64,000 nt of DNA, from the NCBI GenBank assembly GCA_900551755.1, contig URXK01000004.1, forward strand, positions 1 through 64,000, given 5' to 3'. The position numbers and the translations under genes were made by a program. Position 1 is the stretch's first letter; the number at the start of each line of letters is the position of its first letter. This DNA is from an uncultured Eubacterium sp. Lineage in GTDB: Bacteria; Bacillota; Clostridia; Lachnospirales; CAG-274. This document shows, piece by piece, positions 10,397 through 18,764 of this stretch. Under the pieces are notes generated by a model. It was not told the DNA's origin. It saw only the letters and a program-made list of their open reading frames with translations, and searched no databases.

Positions 10397-10498
10397 TTAA
10401 AGGTTGATATTGGAAACATCAAGCTCACCGGATATAAGTTTGGGTAGTAATGTATCTCTTAGTGTTGTCAAATTATCTGTTTCAATTTGATTAACCTT
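10397..10498 (-). pseudogene. Remnant of a second hsdS 3' end
   Basis: Between hsdS and hsdR, the minus strand encodes about 33 residues ending LRDTLLPKLISGELDVSNINL and a stop. This is nearly the same as the C-terminus of the intact hsdS (LRDSLLPRLMSGELDVSDIDL). The similarity continues about 10 bp past both stop codons (taatttagtggctt versus taatttagcggctt). No start codon or upstream target-recognition domain remains. It is the scar of a tandem hsdS duplication or of recombination between hsdS genes. Confidence 0.85.
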
Positions 10499-10509
10499 AA
10501 TTTAGCGGC

Positions 10510-11628
10510 TTAAAGGTCGATGTCTGAGACATCAAGCTCGCCGGACATCAGGCGAGGAAGCAGAGAATCTCTCAATAGTGAAAGCGTTTGGTTTGAAAGA
10601 TAATTTTGCTCAATAGCTTTCCTTATAGGTGACAATAAGTCCTCTAACGCATTCATTGTTGGCGGAGCGAACATAGGAAACAGTAACAAGGGAATATTTT
10701 TAACATTTAAAGCTCCCATTATTGTTCCTTCATCAGTGTTCTTCATTATCTCCCTGCGAATGTGAGGTGATAGCAAGGCTGTGATAAGATATGAGTAAAA
10801 GGGTTTATCCTTCCTTAATCTTATACAAGTCATATTTCTGCCCATAGCTGCGTGTGTACCATTAGGAGCTTGTGATACGGCTCCTATCCTACCAACATTG
10901 GTTATTACACAATCACCTTCGACTATTTCACACTTGCGAGTCCAGTTTTCATAATCGGACTTGGAGATATAATACTTTGATGAAAGGTCAAGAAAACCGC
11001 TATCTGTAATATTGTTTAGCTGTAATAGCTGATATGCCGTATCGTTAACAGCCTCCGGTTTTTTGGAATGAAGGCAATCAATGATTTCTGCCATATCGCC
11101 GAGGGGAGACAGTACATAAGGGTATTTGCACATAAATTCCGCAAAGATGGCTTGTGATTGCTCAGCTAAATTATTGTTTATGGTATTGTTGAGTTCTATT
11201 TTTTTGTCAATCGGATTAAGGCAAGAAAGTATTATTTCTTGTTCTTCCAATGATGGAATATCAAATTCAAGTCTATTAAGAGTTTCAGTCCTCAAGCTTG
11301 GAATTGTTGTCCCCTCATTATATTTATTTAAGTCAATAAGCGACATAACATAATAAAGATATTTAGGAAGTACAATATCCGTATTTACGATAGTGTAGAA
11401 AAGCGTGTCAACTGTCCAAAATGGATGCTCTACATATTTAACTTTTCCTATTGTGCCTTTTCTTCCAATCAATACAGAAGGTTTATCATAAAGGGCGGTT
11501 GTCGCATATCCCATTAGTCCACCAGTACCGTAAATAGGAATGTCTCCAATTTCTGAAAGAACTTTTTTTTGATTCTTTCCATATTTTATAGTTGCCAATT
11601 CAGAAAGAGCGTATCTATTACACTTCAT
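10510..11628 (-). CDS. hsdS: Type I restriction-modification specificity subunit S
   Basis: HsdS sets the DNA sequence recognised by the HsdM/HsdR complex. The 372-residue protein shows two target-recognition domains, each followed by a helical spacer. The first half runs from KYGKNQ through PSLEEQEIILSCLNPIDKKIE. The second half starts near PLGDMAEIIDC, contains GRNMTCIRL, and ends with a helix before the conserved tail SGELDVSDIDL. The IYGTGG and SVLIGRKGTIG signatures of the TRD family are present. The start overlaps the end of hsdM by 11 bp, indicating translational coupling. A second, truncated hsdS tail lies directly downstream, so specificity switching by recombination may have occurred here. 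Confidence 0.93.
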   Translation of the reverse strand: MKCNRYALSELATIKYGKNQKKVLSEIGDIPIYGTGGLMGYATTALYDKPSVLIGRKGTIGKVKYVEHPFWTVDTLFYTIVNTDIVLPKYLYYVMSLIDLNKYNEGTTIPSLRTETLNRLEFDIPSLEEQEIILSCLNPIDKKIELNNTINNNLAEQSQAIFAEFMCKYPYVLSPLGDMAEIIDCLHSKKPEAVNDTAYQLLQLNNITDSGFLDLSSKYYISKSDYENWTRKCEIVEGDCVITNVGRIGAVSQAPNGTHAAMGRNMTCIRLRKDKPFYSYLITALLSPHIRREIMKNTDEGTIMGALNVKNIPLLLFPMFAPPTMNALEDLLSPIRKAIEQNYLSNQTLSLLRDSLLPRLMSGELDVSDIDL

Positions 11629-13123
11629 ACCCTATCGCCCCCAATTTCTTACGAATTTCATCTTCTAGTTTATGAGACTTTGCAAACATCTCCGACAATT
11701 CAGATGTAAGTCGAGCCATCTTTTCTTCAAAAGGTTCTCCGTCGTCCTCAACTTCTTCAATTCCAACATATCTACCCGGTGTAAGAATAAAGTCCTGCTT
11801 TTCAATTTCCTGAATGTCTGCAACAGCACAAAATCCCTTAACATCTTCAAGTGTACCGTCTTGAAAAGCCGTAAATGTATCCGCCAGTTTTTGAATATCC
11901 TCATCGGTAAAATCTCTGTGTTTACGGTCAACCATATAACCCATCTTTCGAGCATCGATAAACAAAGTTTTACCTTTTTGTTTCTTATTCTTTGAAATAA
12001 ACCAAAGAGTAACAGGAATGGTAACGCTGTAAAATAGCTGTGTAGGCAGAGCGACAATGCCCTCTACAAGGTCAGCCTGAATAATATTCTTTCTAATTTC
12101 TCCCTCACCACTTGACTGAGATGACAATGCACCGTTAGCAAGTACAAGACCTATTTTCCCATTAGGAGCAAGATGGTGTATCATATGTTGAATCCACGCA
12201 TAGTTGGCATTGCCAGAGGGTGGTGTTCCATATTTCCAACGAACATCGTCTTTTAGTTTATCTTGCCCCCAGTTAGAGAGATTGAAAGGCGGATTTGCCA
12301 TAATAAAATCTGCTTTCAATGTTTTATGTAAGTCATTAAAAAATGTATCTGCCTGATACGGACCAAAATCTGCATCAATACCACGAATAGCCATATTCAT
12401 TTTAGCCATTTTCCAAGTATCGGCATTTGATTCCTGACCGTAAACTGCAATCTCTCCACGCTTACCACTGTGTGCCTGAATAAACTTTGCACTCTGAACG
12501 AACATACCACCAGAACCACAACAAGGGTCATATACACGGCAGTTTTTAAATGGTTTTAAGATAGCAACGATTGTTTTTACAATACTTGCTGGAGTATAGA
12601 ACTCACCGCCCTTAACACCTTCGTAGGCAGCGAACTGCTGAATACAATACTCATAAGTTCTGCCAAGAAGGTCTTTGCTTTCTTCGGTATCACCCATATC
12701 CATATTGGTAAACAAGTCAACAACTTCTCCCAAAACACGCTTGTCCAAATCAGGACTGGCATAGTTTTTAGGTAATACATTTTTAAGGGTTGTATTTTCT
12801 TTTTCAATAGCTCTCATTGCGTCATCAATAATGGTTCCAATTTCAGGAGTATGAGCCGCAGAAGCAATCTTACTCCAACGAGCATCCTCTGGTACAAAGA
12901 AAATGTTATCTTCTGCGTATGCATCCTTGTCGTCTTCAAAACCGTCACCCTCATCAATAAGCTGTTGATAGCGTTTTTCAAAAGCACTTGATATGTAACG
13001 CAGGAAAATAAGACCTACGATAACCTTTCTGTATTCTGCTGCAGGGATGTGTCCCCAAAGGACACAGGCTGCGTCCCAAATCTGTTTTTCAAAGCCAATG
13101 TTAGCATTATTTCCAGTAGCCAT
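11618..13123 (-). CDS. hsdM: Type I restriction-modification N6-adenine methyltransferase subunit M
   Basis: HsdM transfers a methyl group from S-adenosylmethionine to the N6 of adenine within the site chosen by HsdS. The 501-residue protein begins with the HsdM N-terminal helical domain (WDAACVLWGHIPAAEYRKVI). It has the SAM-binding motif YDPCCGSGGM (198-207) and the catalytic NPPF at 277-280. The C-terminal helical tail is typical for the family. The RBS is aaagga. It is the first gene of the island's operon, about 500 bp from the end of guaA. That gap holds a terminator and repeats but no gene. Confidence 0.96.
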   Translation of the reverse strand: MATGNNANIGFEKQIWDAACVLWGHIPAAEYRKVIVGLIFLRYISSAFEKRYQQLIDEGDGFEDDKDAYAEDNIFFVPEDARWSKIASAAHTPEIGTIIDDAMRAIEKENTTLKNVLPKNYASPDLDKRVLGEVVDLFTNMDMGDTEESKDLLGRTYEYCIQQFAAYEGVKGGEFYTPASIVKTIVAILKPFKNCRVYDPCCGSGGMFVQSAKFIQAHSGKRGEIAVYGQESNADTWKMAKMNMAIRGIDADFGPYQADTFFNDLHKTLKADFIMANPPFNLSNWGQDKLKDDVRWKYGTPPSGNANYAWIQHMIHHLAPNGKIGLVLANGALSSQSSGEGEIRKNIIQADLVEGIVALPTQLFYSVTIPVTLWFISKNKKQKGKTLFIDARKMGYMVDRKHRDFTDEDIQKLADTFTAFQDGTLEDVKGFCAVADIQEIEKQDFILTPGRYVGIEEVEDDGEPFEEKMARLTSELSEMFAKSHKLEDEIRKKLGAIGYEV

Positions 13124-13483
13124 AAAATAAATCCTTTCTCTAATTGTTACAAAAAAATATTTTATTACAGTTATTTATTATAACAATAGTAGTGTCCTAT
13201 AAAACAAATTTTACTTATTCTATAGTAAAACTTCCATAATATAATCAATAGTACAGTTCGTATTTCTATCCAATAAGATATGTCACAACTTTGACCTTAG
13301 TTCTTTATAATATAAATAGAAGTAAATATAATAACTTATTTATAGTGTATCATAGAAGTAAAAAATTCTCAACATTATCTTTAATATTTTACAATTTTTA
13401 TATATTAAAATTCAAAATAAACTATTAAGGTGTATAATATTTGGTGGAATTTTTGTAATCTCACAAATTGAAAAAGAACAAAA

Positions 13484-13520
13484 AAATAACCGTCCTATCT
13501 GTTGCATAGAACGGTTATTT
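13484..13520 (-). terminator. Terminator behind guaA, inside the island
   Basis: A perfect 10-bp stem, aaataaccgt with acggttattt, plus an inner 4-bp stem (ctat/atag). On the minus strand it is followed by a T-run (ttattttttt). It lies about 100 bp after the guaA stop and would end guaA transcription before hsdM. It is carried by the island rather than by the chromosome. Confidence 0.75.
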
Positions 13521-13546
13521 TAACTAAATAAATATTTAAAAATTTT

Positions 13547-13570
13547 AAAATAGTATCAAAATAGTATCAC
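13547..13570 (+). repeat. Tandem 11-bp repeat, candidate integrase arm site
   Basis: Two perfect adjacent copies of aaaatagtatc, followed by ac. They lie about 50 bp inside the guaA-proximal att core. Aligned with 7012-7031, 13 of 20 positions agree and both end in tcac. Tandem repeats with a helical-turn period near att cores are typical arm-type binding sites of tyrosine integrases. The rest of 13124-13618 is AT-rich and contains no gene I can support. Confidence 0.45.
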
Positions 13571-13618
13571 TCTTACTTAAAAGCACACTATTTATGCGAT
13601 TTACACAGCATTTTTATA

Positions 13619-13631
13619 TTATTCCCACTCA
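13619..13631 (-). repeat. att core, guaA-proximal copy
   Basis: This copy encodes the last three residues and stop of GuaA (E-W-E-stop). It is identical to 6899-6911, so the coding end of guaA is intact after integration. Confidence 0.75.
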
Positions 13632-15148
13632 ATAGTTGAAGGTGGCTTAGAAGTAATGTCATACACAATTCTATTGATAGACTTAACTTCATTAACAATT
13701 CTACTACTAATCTTAGCAAGAACATCATAAGGAATTCTAGCAAAATCAGCAGTCATAAAGTCAGATGTTGTTACACCTCTTAAAGCAAGTGTATAATCAT
13801 AAGTTCTAAAATCACCCATAACACCAACACTTCTCATTGAAGTAAGTACAGCAAAATACTGATTAATATCTCTATCCATACCAGCTAAAGCAATTTCCTC
13901 TCTGAAAATAGCATCAGCATCCTGTAAAATAGCAACCTTTTCTTCAGTAATTTCGCCAATAATTCTAATAGCTAAACCAGGACCAGGGAATGGCTGTCTC
14001 CAAACAAGGTAGTCAGCAAGACCAAGTTCAAGACCAAGCTGTCTAACTTCGTCCTTAAATAAAAGTCTTAAAGGTTCAACAATATCCTTAAAATCAACAT
14101 AATCAGGTAAACCACCTACATTATGGTGACTCTTAATAACAGCTGCATCACCAGCACCAGACTCAATAACATCAGGATAAATTGTACCCTGAGCAAGGAA
14201 GTCAACTGTGCCAATCTTTTTAGCCTCATCTTCAAATACTCTGATAAATTCTTCGCCAATAATCTTTCTCTTAGTTTCTGGGTCAGAAACACCAGCAAGC
14301 TTGCCTAAAAATCTTTCGCCGGCATTAACTCTAATAAAGTTAACATCCCAATCAGCGAAAGCAGCTTCTACTTCATCGCCCTCATTCTTTCTCATAAGAC
14401 CGTGGTCAACAAAGATACAAGTAAGCTGATTACCAACAGCCTTAGATAATAAAGCTGCAAGAACAGAACTATCTACACCACCAGAAAGAGCAAGAAGAAC
14501 CTTACCATCGCCAACCTTTTCTCTAACTTGCTGAATAGCAGTCTGAGCATAGTTACTCATACTCCAGTCACCACTACACTGACAAACTTCATAAAGGAAG
14601 TTTCTAAGCATAGCTGTACCATTTTCAGTGTGCATAACCTCTGGGTGGTGCTGCATACCGTAGAGCTTTCTTTCACTATTTTCCATTGCTGCAACAGGAC
14701 AATTGTCAGTATGAGCAACAATCTTAAAGCCCTCTCCAACCTCACTAATATAGTCAGTGTGGCTCATCCAAGTAATAGCCTTTTCAGGTAAATTCTTGAA
14801 TAATGGGCTTGTTGTATCAAAATAAGTTTCAGTCTTACCATACTCACTTGTTTCAGCAGACTTAACTGTACCACCAGTTAAATGAGCAATAAGCTGACAA
14901 CCATAACAAAGACCAAGAACAGGGATACCAAGTTCAAAAATTTCCTTGTCGATAGTTGGTGAATCTTCAAGATAAACACTATTAGGTCCACCTGTAAATA
15001 TAATACCCTTTGGATTTAAAGCCTTAATTTCTTCAATTGAAGTTTTGTAAGACTTTACCTCACAATAAACATTACATTCACGGACTCTTCTTGCAATCAA
15101 CTGGTTGTACTGACCACCAAAGTCTAATACAATAACTAATTCGTGCAT
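13619..15148 (-). CDS. guaA: GMP synthase (glutamine-hydrolysing)
   Basis: GuaA converts XMP to GMP using glutamine and ATP, the last step of guanine nucleotide synthesis. The 509-residue protein has an N-terminal class I glutamine amidotransferase domain (nucleophile C81 in GLCYGCQ; H168 and E170 in HHPEV). The ATP-pyrophosphatase P-loop SGGVDSS is at 222-228, and the C-terminal dimerisation domain ends PPSTIEWE. It lies 19 bp downstream of a small membrane-protein gene, at the end of a long co-directional cluster. Its last 13 bp are duplicated 6.7 kb away as the attachment site of an island. Confidence 0.98.
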   Translation of the reverse strand: MHELVIVLDFGGQYNQLIARRVRECNVYCEVKSYKTSIEEIKALNPKGIIFTGGPNSVYLEDSPTIDKEIFELGIPVLGLCYGCQLIAHLTGGTVKSAETSEYGKTETYFDTTSPLFKNLPEKAITWMSHTDYISEVGEGFKIVAHTDNCPVAAMENSERKLYGMQHHPEVMHTENGTAMLRNFLYEVCQCSGDWSMSNYAQTAIQQVREKVGDGKVLLALSGGVDSSVLAALLSKAVGNQLTCIFVDHGLMRKNEGDEVEAAFADWDVNFIRVNAGERFLGKLAGVSDPETKRKIIGEEFIRVFEDEAKKIGTVDFLAQGTIYPDVIESGAGDAAVIKSHHNVGGLPDYVDFKDIVEPLRLLFKDEVRQLGLELGLADYLVWRQPFPGPGLAIRIIGEITEEKVAILQDADAIFREEIALAGMDRDINQYFAVLTSMRSVGVMGDFRTYDYTLALRGVTTSDFMTADFARIPYDVLAKISSRIVNEVKSINRIVYDITSKPPSTIEWE

Positions 15149-15167
15149 TAATTAATCCTCCATTAAT

Positions 15168-15734
15168 TTATTTCTTTAGAAACATCCTTCTAGGTGTAAG
15201 GTCTTTACGCATAGCCATTAAGATGTCCTCTCTAGGCTCTACAATAAATCTTTTTCTCTTACCCTTGTAAGTTGTTACGAAAACATAAGTATTTCCGAGC
15301 GTTTCGCCACTACTAAAATCTGCCACTGGCAAATTTTCATAAATAGCCAAATGCTCTTTATCATCTATATGTGCCATTATTTCAAATTCAGAAACATTGC
15401 CTTCAAAGACTTTTTTTCGCTTAGAACGGTTCATAATAACATCAATGTCAAAAAAACCATTAGTATAAGCATACTCAAATTCTCTGTTAATTTCCTTTAT
15501 TTTCTTAACAGCAATATAAATATCAATTCCAACAATAATAACAGTAAGCAATGTAAAGGCATAACCCATTTTGTCATTACCTTCAGCAAAAGCAGCACTT
15601 GCACTATCCATACATATCTGCCATATAAATAAAGCAGCAGCTATTGCAATGCCTACAATATAAATTCTTCTACTTCTGTCCCTTTGGTCAAAAATCTTTT
15701 TGACTAGCTGTTCTTTATAAACATCACTTCTCAT
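15168..15734 (-). CDS. Conserved two-helix membrane protein of unknown function
   Basis: The 188-residue protein has a basic N-terminus, two membrane helices (about 24-42 and 58-77) with a short loop between, and a cytosolic domain of about 105 residues rich in beta strands (AIYENLPVADF, NTYVFVTTYKGKRKRFIVEP). It resembles small clostridial membrane proteins grouped as DUF6106, but I am not certain of that assignment. It follows gerW by 3 bp and precedes guaA by 19 bp. Confidence 0.6.
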   Translation of the reverse strand: MRSDVYKEQLVKKIFDQRDRSRRIYIVGIAIAAALFIWQICMDSASAAFAEGNDKMGYAFTLLTVIIVGIDIYIAVKKIKEINREFEYAYTNGFFDIDVIMNRSKRKKVFEGNVSEFEIMAHIDDKEHLAIYENLPVADFSSGETLGNTYVFVTTYKGKRKRFIVEPREDILMAMRKDLTPRRMFLKK

Positions 15735-15737
15735 ATC

Positions 15738-16097
15738 TTACTCCTCATCATCTGATTTTGTAAAGAAGTTTATTTTATCAACTATGCCAGGAACCATATC
15801 AATAAGTTTATTTACGCTGTTATTATCCTTAACATTAATGAGCTGAACAGACTTGCCAGCAACTACCATAATGGCACTAGGTGTCATTTTAGCACCTAAA
15901 CCACCACCACCAGATGACTTGCCCTTCTTTTCAACTCTGGAATCAGATGTAGCAGCTCCCATACCAAATGATACATCAATTAATGGTATAATTGTAATTC
16001 CATTCATATTAATAGGCTCGCCAACTACTGTTTTGCTTGAAACAAAGTTATCCAATTTGCTAAACATTGTTTCCCAATTTTCATTAAAACTACCCAT
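15738..16097 (-). CDS. gerW: Spore germination protein GerW (YtfJ) family
   Basis: The 119-residue protein contains the family signature: VGEPINMNGITIIPLIDVSFGMGAA, a glycine-rich stretch after a basic loop (KKGKSSGGGGLGAK), then TPSAIMVV and the VQLINVKD strand. YtfJ/GerW proteins are made in the forespore and are needed for normal germination in Bacillus. The start overlaps the end of the DUF2953 gene by 8 bp, the same ytfI-ytfJ pairing known in Bacillus. Its presence supports a spore-forming organism. Confidence 0.92.
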   Translation of the reverse strand: MGSFNENWETMFSKLDNFVSSKTVVGEPINMNGITIIPLIDVSFGMGAATSDSRVEKKGKSSGGGGLGAKMTPSAIMVVAGKSVQLINVKDNNSVNKLIDMVPGIVDKINFFTKSDDEE

Positions 16098-16893
16098 CTA
16101 ATTCACCCTTCCAATAATCCTTTACTAAAGGCCATACAGGCTTAGTCAATACATACACTATAATAGGAAATAAAATTTGCCAAAGGTTTGTCCTACCTTT
16201 AATATTAAAATCGCCTGTTAGCTGACTTTCATCAAAGTTGCCACAAACATTAACACTAAAAGGTAAAAACTCCCTAACAACAGCTATTACACCAATAACT
16301 TGACCAGTAGTTGAAGGGTCATCAAAACCTATTGCTCCATTAATCTCAAATATTTTAAAACCAAGATTTTTAATAAGTTTCAACAACAATTTCAAACTAG
16401 CAGAAATCAAATCATTAATAGAATATTTATCATTAAAGTTCTGAACATATTTTATTTTATCAATAATGTACAACACAAAGTTTTTAACACTATTATAAAT
16501 GCTTTTTAACTTTTCGCCTATATATTCTATTTTACTATTTTTTTCAATATTTGCAATAGTTTTATTGCTAAAATCATCATTATTGCATATATTTTTTTCT
16601 TCAATATCTAAATTTAAGCTTTCTTCTTCTGAATTGTACTCTGTTTTCCATAAGCCAAAGGGTAATGTTACGCAATATTTAGTTACATCACCTTTTATTT
16701 CGTAATACCCTTTAATAAACCCTAAAAGCCACTTAAATTCAAATCTTACATTTATTTCTTCCTCTGTTGAGCCATTTCCATTATATCTCAAAAAGCTAAA
16801 CAAAAGAATTGCTATAAGTAAAAGTGCTATGCCCAGTATTACACCAATAATAATTAATATAATTTTCAATATTAGCCATAATATACCAAGCAT
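16090..16893 (-). CDS. DUF2953 membrane protein (YtfI-like)
   Basis: The 267-residue protein begins with a long hydrophobic helix (LGILWLILKIILIIIGVILGIALLLIAILLF). A lysine- and asparagine-rich middle region follows. The conserved C-terminal half contains the DUF2953 pattern (GAIGFDDPSTTGQVIGVIA ... NFDESQLTGDFNIKGR) and a last hydrophobic stretch. It pairs with gerW as ytfI-ytfJ do in Bacillus. A sporulation role is inferred from that pairing only. I prefer the ATG at 16893 with the RBS aggtaggtga over a GTG 9 bp upstream, because that GTG lies inside the RBS. Confidence 0.82.
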   Translation of the reverse strand: MLGILWLILKIILIIIGVILGIALLLIAILLFSFLRYNGNGSTEEEINVRFEFKWLLGFIKGYYEIKGDVTKYCVTLPFGLWKTEYNSEEESLNLDIEEKNICNNDDFSNKTIANIEKNSKIEYIGEKLKSIYNSVKNFVLYIIDKIKYVQNFNDKYSINDLISASLKLLLKLIKNLGFKIFEINGAIGFDDPSTTGQVIGVIAVVREFLPFSVNVCGNFDESQLTGDFNIKGRTNLWQILFPIIVYVLTKPVWPLVKDYWKGELDG

Positions 16894-16902
16894 AGTAATC
16901 AC

Positions 16903-17220
16903 CTACCTGCATTTATTATTATAATAATCTCTAAAGCCATCAAGATTGTTGTTCTTCTTAAGCCAGTCCTCAATTAGTTTAGCAGAAAGCCCCTTTGCAT
17001 TATCACTGCCCTTTATTACTGCAATAATGCCATAATCCTTATACCGGTTTATGGTTTTAAGCATATTTCTGACACTAATAATTTCCATTAAGCCATTGCC
17101 AATTTTACTAACACAAATAGCATAAAAACCTATTTTACCAAATTTACTATTAAAGAGCAAGTCAAGGCTTTTAATATTTTTATCTAAAATTATATTTTCA
17201 TAATATCTCAAAAATATCAA
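16903..17220 (-). CDS. Small hypothetical protein
   Basis: A 105-residue basic protein (MIFLRYYENIILDK ... DYYNNKCR) that I do not recognise. It has no signal peptide or obvious motif. The probable start is a TTG that overlaps the TGA of the upstream GH43 gene, with aaggtgg just before it, which implies translational coupling. It sits between GH43 and the DUF2953 gene. It is likely real because of the tight packing and length. Confidence 0.55.
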   Translation of the reverse strand: MIFLRYYENIILDKNIKSLDLLFNSKFGKIGFYAICVSKIGNGLMEIISVRNMLKTINRYKDYGIIAVIKGSDNAKGLSAKLIEDWLKKNNNLDGFRDYYNNKCR

Positions 17221-18752
17221 TCCACCTTAATATATTCAAAGTCAGCATAACCGCCATTATTCTCGCCATTATTATTAACAGCAAAAACACCAATTTTGCC
17301 ACCGACCCAGCTTTTTCTTGATACTTTATATTTAAGAGTATCGCCTATTCTTTCATAATTGATACCATCTGTACTAACAAAACAATCAATATTGCAAAGA
17401 TAAGACACTTTTAGCTTTAAGTAAACAGTTTCAGAACTTAGTTCCTTTTCTGATTTTACAATTTCATTAGTTTCTTTATCTTTTTCAAGGTCAAAACTCA
17501 CCTGTTTAATTAAGCCATTTTCTATCCTAAGTCCATAATAGCTTCCACCTGTAATAACAATACCACAGCTATCATTTTCCAAAAGGTGCATATTAATTTT
17601 TGTTGTTACTTCAAAATTAGGTCTATTCATAAGCTCACAAAGCACATTAGCAGCTTGTGATATATTATTACCGTCATAAGGCAAGGCATAAAGCCTAATA
17701 CCATTGCCGGTCATTTTGTAAAAGTTATCCTGTGGATATGCCTGCCATTGCCATTGCAAATTAAGTTTATTGCCCTTAAAATCATCACTATCAATAGGAG
17801 CAATAACTTGGCTTTGACAATTTGCTGGCTTAGTATATTCTAAAACAGGCTCACCAATGTGGTCATTATTAGTATCAACACCCATTTCAATCCAATCATC
17901 ATCAGTCCACTTAGCTGGCTGTAAATGAGTAATTCTTCCGTAGCCCTCTAAATCTTGAAAATGAATAAACCAGCTTTCACCATTATCCATATCAATTAAA
18001 CCGCCTTGATGAGGTCCATTTATAGGACTATCACCCTGCCACATAACAACCTTGTGTTCATAAGGACCATATATATTTTTACTTCTTGCTACCATTTGCC
18101 AACCTGTTTGAACACCACCAGCAGGTGCAAAAATATAATAATAGCCATTTCTTTTATACATTTTAGGACCTTCAAGAGTTGGGTGATTAATTCTTCCATC
18201 AAAAACAAGAACACCATCATCTAACAGTTTAGTACCATCAGCAGACATTTTATGAAGAAATAGTTTACTTTTGTAGCCTATTCTACTTTTAGCAACACCT
18301 CTTATTAAATAAGCATTGCCATCATCATCCCAGAAAGGACAAGTATCAATCCACCCTTTACTCTTAGCTACGCAAACAGTATCATTCCACTTGCCAAAAG
18401 GATTTTCTGTATTTGCCATAAATATGCCTTCATCTGGGTCGCCAAAATAAACCCAAAACTTATTGTCGTGGTATCTTATGCTAGGTGCCCAAACACCCAT
18501 ACCGTGACAAGGCTTTGAATACTTATCTAAAGGCATTTTTTCTACAGCATAGCTAATAAGTTTCCAGTTGACTAAATCAGTTGAATGAAGAACCGGAACA
18601 CCTGGAAAGTAAGTAAAAGAACTTGCTACCATAAAAAAGTCATTGCCAACTCTTATAACATCTGGGTCAGAATAATCTGAAAACAAAATAGGATTTTTGT
18701 ACTTGCCGTTTCCTAAATCAGCAATCCACTTACCTTTTACATTTTCATACAT
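17217..18752 (-). CDS. Glycoside hydrolase family 43, beta-xylosidase/arabinofuranosidase type
   Basis: The 511-residue protein has the five-bladed GH43 catalytic domain (about 18-310) with the usual triad: base D29 in SDPDVI, modulator D136 in WIDTCPF, and acid E194 in LEGPKMY. A C-terminal concanavalin-like beta-sandwich (about 335-511) follows, as in xylosidase-type members. There is no signal peptide, so it should act on imported oligosaccharides. It likely releases xylose or arabinose from short hemicellulose fragments. Its place among housekeeping genes, 12 bp after gpsA, is unusual for a sugar-utilisation enzyme, and no transporter or regulator is adjacent. Confidence 0.9.
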   Translation of the reverse strand: MYENVKGKWIADLGNGKYKNPILFSDYSDPDVIRVGNDFFMVASSFTYFPGVPVLHSTDLVNWKLISYAVEKMPLDKYSKPCHGMGVWAPSIRYHDNKFWVYFGDPDEGIFMANTENPFGKWNDTVCVAKSKGWIDTCPFWDDDGNAYLIRGVAKSRIGYKSKLFLHKMSADGTKLLDDGVLVFDGRINHPTLEGPKMYKRNGYYYIFAPAGGVQTGWQMVARSKNIYGPYEHKVVMWQGDSPINGPHQGGLIDMDNGESWFIHFQDLEGYGRITHLQPAKWTDDDWIEMGVDTNNDHIGEPVLEYTKPANCQSQVIAPIDSDDFKGNKLNLQWQWQAYPQDNFYKMTGNGIRLYALPYDGNNISQAANVLCELMNRPNFEVTTKINMHLLENDSCGIVITGGSYYGLRIENGLIKQVSFDLEKDKETNEIVKSEKELSSETVYLKLKVSYLCNIDCFVSTDGINYERIGDTLKYKVSRKSWVGGKIGVFAVNNNGENNGGYADFEYIKVD

Positions 18753-18764
18753 AGGCTTAATCTC

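Larger units (their letters stand above)
6899..13631. mobile_element. Integrative genomic island at the guaA 3' end carrying a type I R-M system
   Basis: The 6.7-kb segment is bounded by identical 13-bp direct repeats, ttattcccactca, at 6899-6911 and 13619-13631. The right copy is the last codons and stop of guaA. The left copy is a displaced duplicate next to a guaA-like terminator. Inside are hsdM, hsdS, an hsdS 3' remnant and hsdR, all on the minus strand. Integration at the guaA 3' end, with restoration of the reading frame, is established for tyrosine-integrase elements such as the SaPIbov1 group of staphylococcal islands. No integrase or other transfer gene is visible within the repeats, so the island is either mobilised in trans or a decayed remnant. 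Confidence 0.75.

Noticed and set aside
13124..13618. Degraded integrase gene beside the guaA att site
   Set aside because: No integrase-like codons or motifs (R, H-x-x-R, Y) could be found in any frame of this AT-rich gap.
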